Source: Pseudorasbora parva (taxonomy: Eukaryota; Chordata; Actinopteri; Cypriniformes; Gobionidae). From it: a stretch of 64,000 bases of DNA. Shown one piece after another: positions 62,981 through 64,000 of the stretch; position 1 is the first letter of the stretch; every line of letters begins with the position of its first letter. Below the pieces are notes generated by a model that made no database searches, had not been told where the DNA came from, and was given only the letters and a program-made list of their open reading frames with translations. The translations under genes were made by a program, and so were the position numbers. The stretch is taken from contig NC_090185.1 in the NCBI RefSeq assembly GCF_024679245.1, forward strand, positions 30,816,670 to 30,880,669. Direction: 5' to 3'.

Positions 62981-64000
62981 TTCTTGTTATGTCACTTCCG
63001 GTTTGTGCATTTTTAGATGCGGAAGTAAATTTCTCTCACAAAAACGATTTAAAAAGCCTTATTAGCGTATTTACAAGTATATTATAAAGAAAATCTACAT
63101 TATTTTTCTATACACTGACTCACTGGAGTCTCTAACCTGCAATATGCTCTTTAAGAATCAACATCGGTTTGTGACAACTGATTAAAATCAAGAAATCAAT
63201 ATTTTTTACCCAACCCAAATGTGCCGTAATATTGAAAATTGAGGATTGAATCATTCACATGATAATCATAATTGAACTGAATCGAATTGTGAGACCAGTG
63301 ACAATACATACCCATCATCTACAATAATAATAATAAAGCAATACCATGAATGCACATGAACACAAACTCCTCACATTAAGAGCAATATGTCATACATTAA
63401 CTGACCTCCAACGATCACTGAATGTGTAACTGAGGTTACCTTAGGTTAAGACAAAATAACTTTCTAATTCATGACCTTCCACCTACTAATCTGGTTTATT
63501 TCTTGAGACGAGCGAGTCCCAGAGTGAATTGCAGCAGTTTCTGCTGACCTGTGTCTTAGGAAAATGCTGCGACTGAATTGTAAACAGGTCACTGTAAGCC
63601 ACTTCAAAGCCTTTGATTCATTGCGGGATCTGTATGTTTCCACTGTCAACTTCAGATGCTGACACTCTTATTGTGTGACATCTCTAAATTAGAGGCAGGT
63701 AAGCCCGCACGACTTCAGGTAAGCTCCCTAGAAATCCCAGGGCTGTGATATTTCGCAGAAAGGCCACTTGATACCACTTCTGAGCAAGACACTGGTTTCG
63801 CAGAACAGGTCTGCTATGAGGGACGAGTAAAACTAAACAAACATTTGCAGTTCAATATCCAAACATGCACAAAACCCCATCCAACTAAACACAGAAAGCT
63901 AAAGCTATGGTAAATGGTAAAATGGTTGCCATCTCTTCCCTTTCTAACAGGGAAGGGCATAAGCACTTAAGAGAGAGAGCAATGATTGATCATAAAAATA
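62981..64000. other. Right edge, no gene seen
   Basis: Mostly unique sequence with no coding signal. It could belong to the 5' intron of shoc2 if that gene starts beyond the window. Confidence 0.35.

Overview
This is vertebrate nuclear DNA, most likely from a teleost fish of the carp/zebrafish type (Cypriniformes). Reasons: two clearly vertebrate genes with fish-like proteins, a split gene with vertebrate splice signals, long dinucleotide microsatellites, and dense, repeatedly nested cut-and-paste DNA transposons (hAT, Tc1/mariner, TTAA-flanked elements) with little LINE sequence. There are no operons, CRISPR arrays or bacterial signals. The species assignment is inference from repeat style and protein similarity.

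Only two host genes are convincing, both on the minus strand. The first is shoc2 (coding exons between 52818 and 39280), rebuilt here as eight coding exons giving 561 residues. It encodes the leucine-rich-repeat scaffold that joins MRAS/RAS and the PP1 catalytic subunit to dephosphorylate RAF. The second is adra2a (34121-32967), an intronless 384-residue alpha-2A adrenergic receptor about 5 kb downstream. Both also map to human 10q25, which supports the subtype call. They are not a functional unit: one acts in RAS-MAPK signalling, the other is a Gi-coupled catecholamine receptor.

Layout. 1-3050: a Tc1-like element and a tandem duplication of half of it. 4.2-6.65 kb: a TTAA-family remnant, a broken LINE reverse transcriptase and a 27-bp minisatellite. 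7.6-8.0 kb: a hAT MITE. 8.67-10.90 kb: three transposons inside one another. 12.0-15.1 kb: a GT tract, a strong hairpin and a hAT element. 16.9-18.65 kb: a decayed Tc1 with a LINE tail inside. 18.7-21.9 kb: two TTAA-flanked elements. 22.2-23.1 and 25.9-26.6 kb: repeat-poor, candidate regulatory DNA. 24.0-25.16 kb: a 15-bp minisatellite. 29.4-31.4 kb: a hAT with perfect 8-bp target duplication plus foldback MITEs. 32.9-34.9 kb: adra2a and its likely promoter. 35.4-36.3 kb: a MITE and a GATA tract. 37.3-53.2 kb: shoc2, its introns filled with hAT elements, a TTAA element, a 63-bp minisatellite and a roughly 66-copy 28/30-bp minisatellite. 54.0-61.4 kb: more hAT and MITE insertions, including a four-element nest at 56.58-60.44 kb. 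61.4-64 kb: fragments and unique sequence.

No new gene system was found. The observations most worth following are a GC-AG intron in shoc2; a hAT-type element (two copies) carrying what looks like the first coding exon of a RecQ/DEAD-type helicase, cut off just before the expected Walker A motif; a 70-bp perfect inverted duplication 3.2 kb apart; a 25-bp hairpin; and the large minisatellite in the first coding intron of shoc2.
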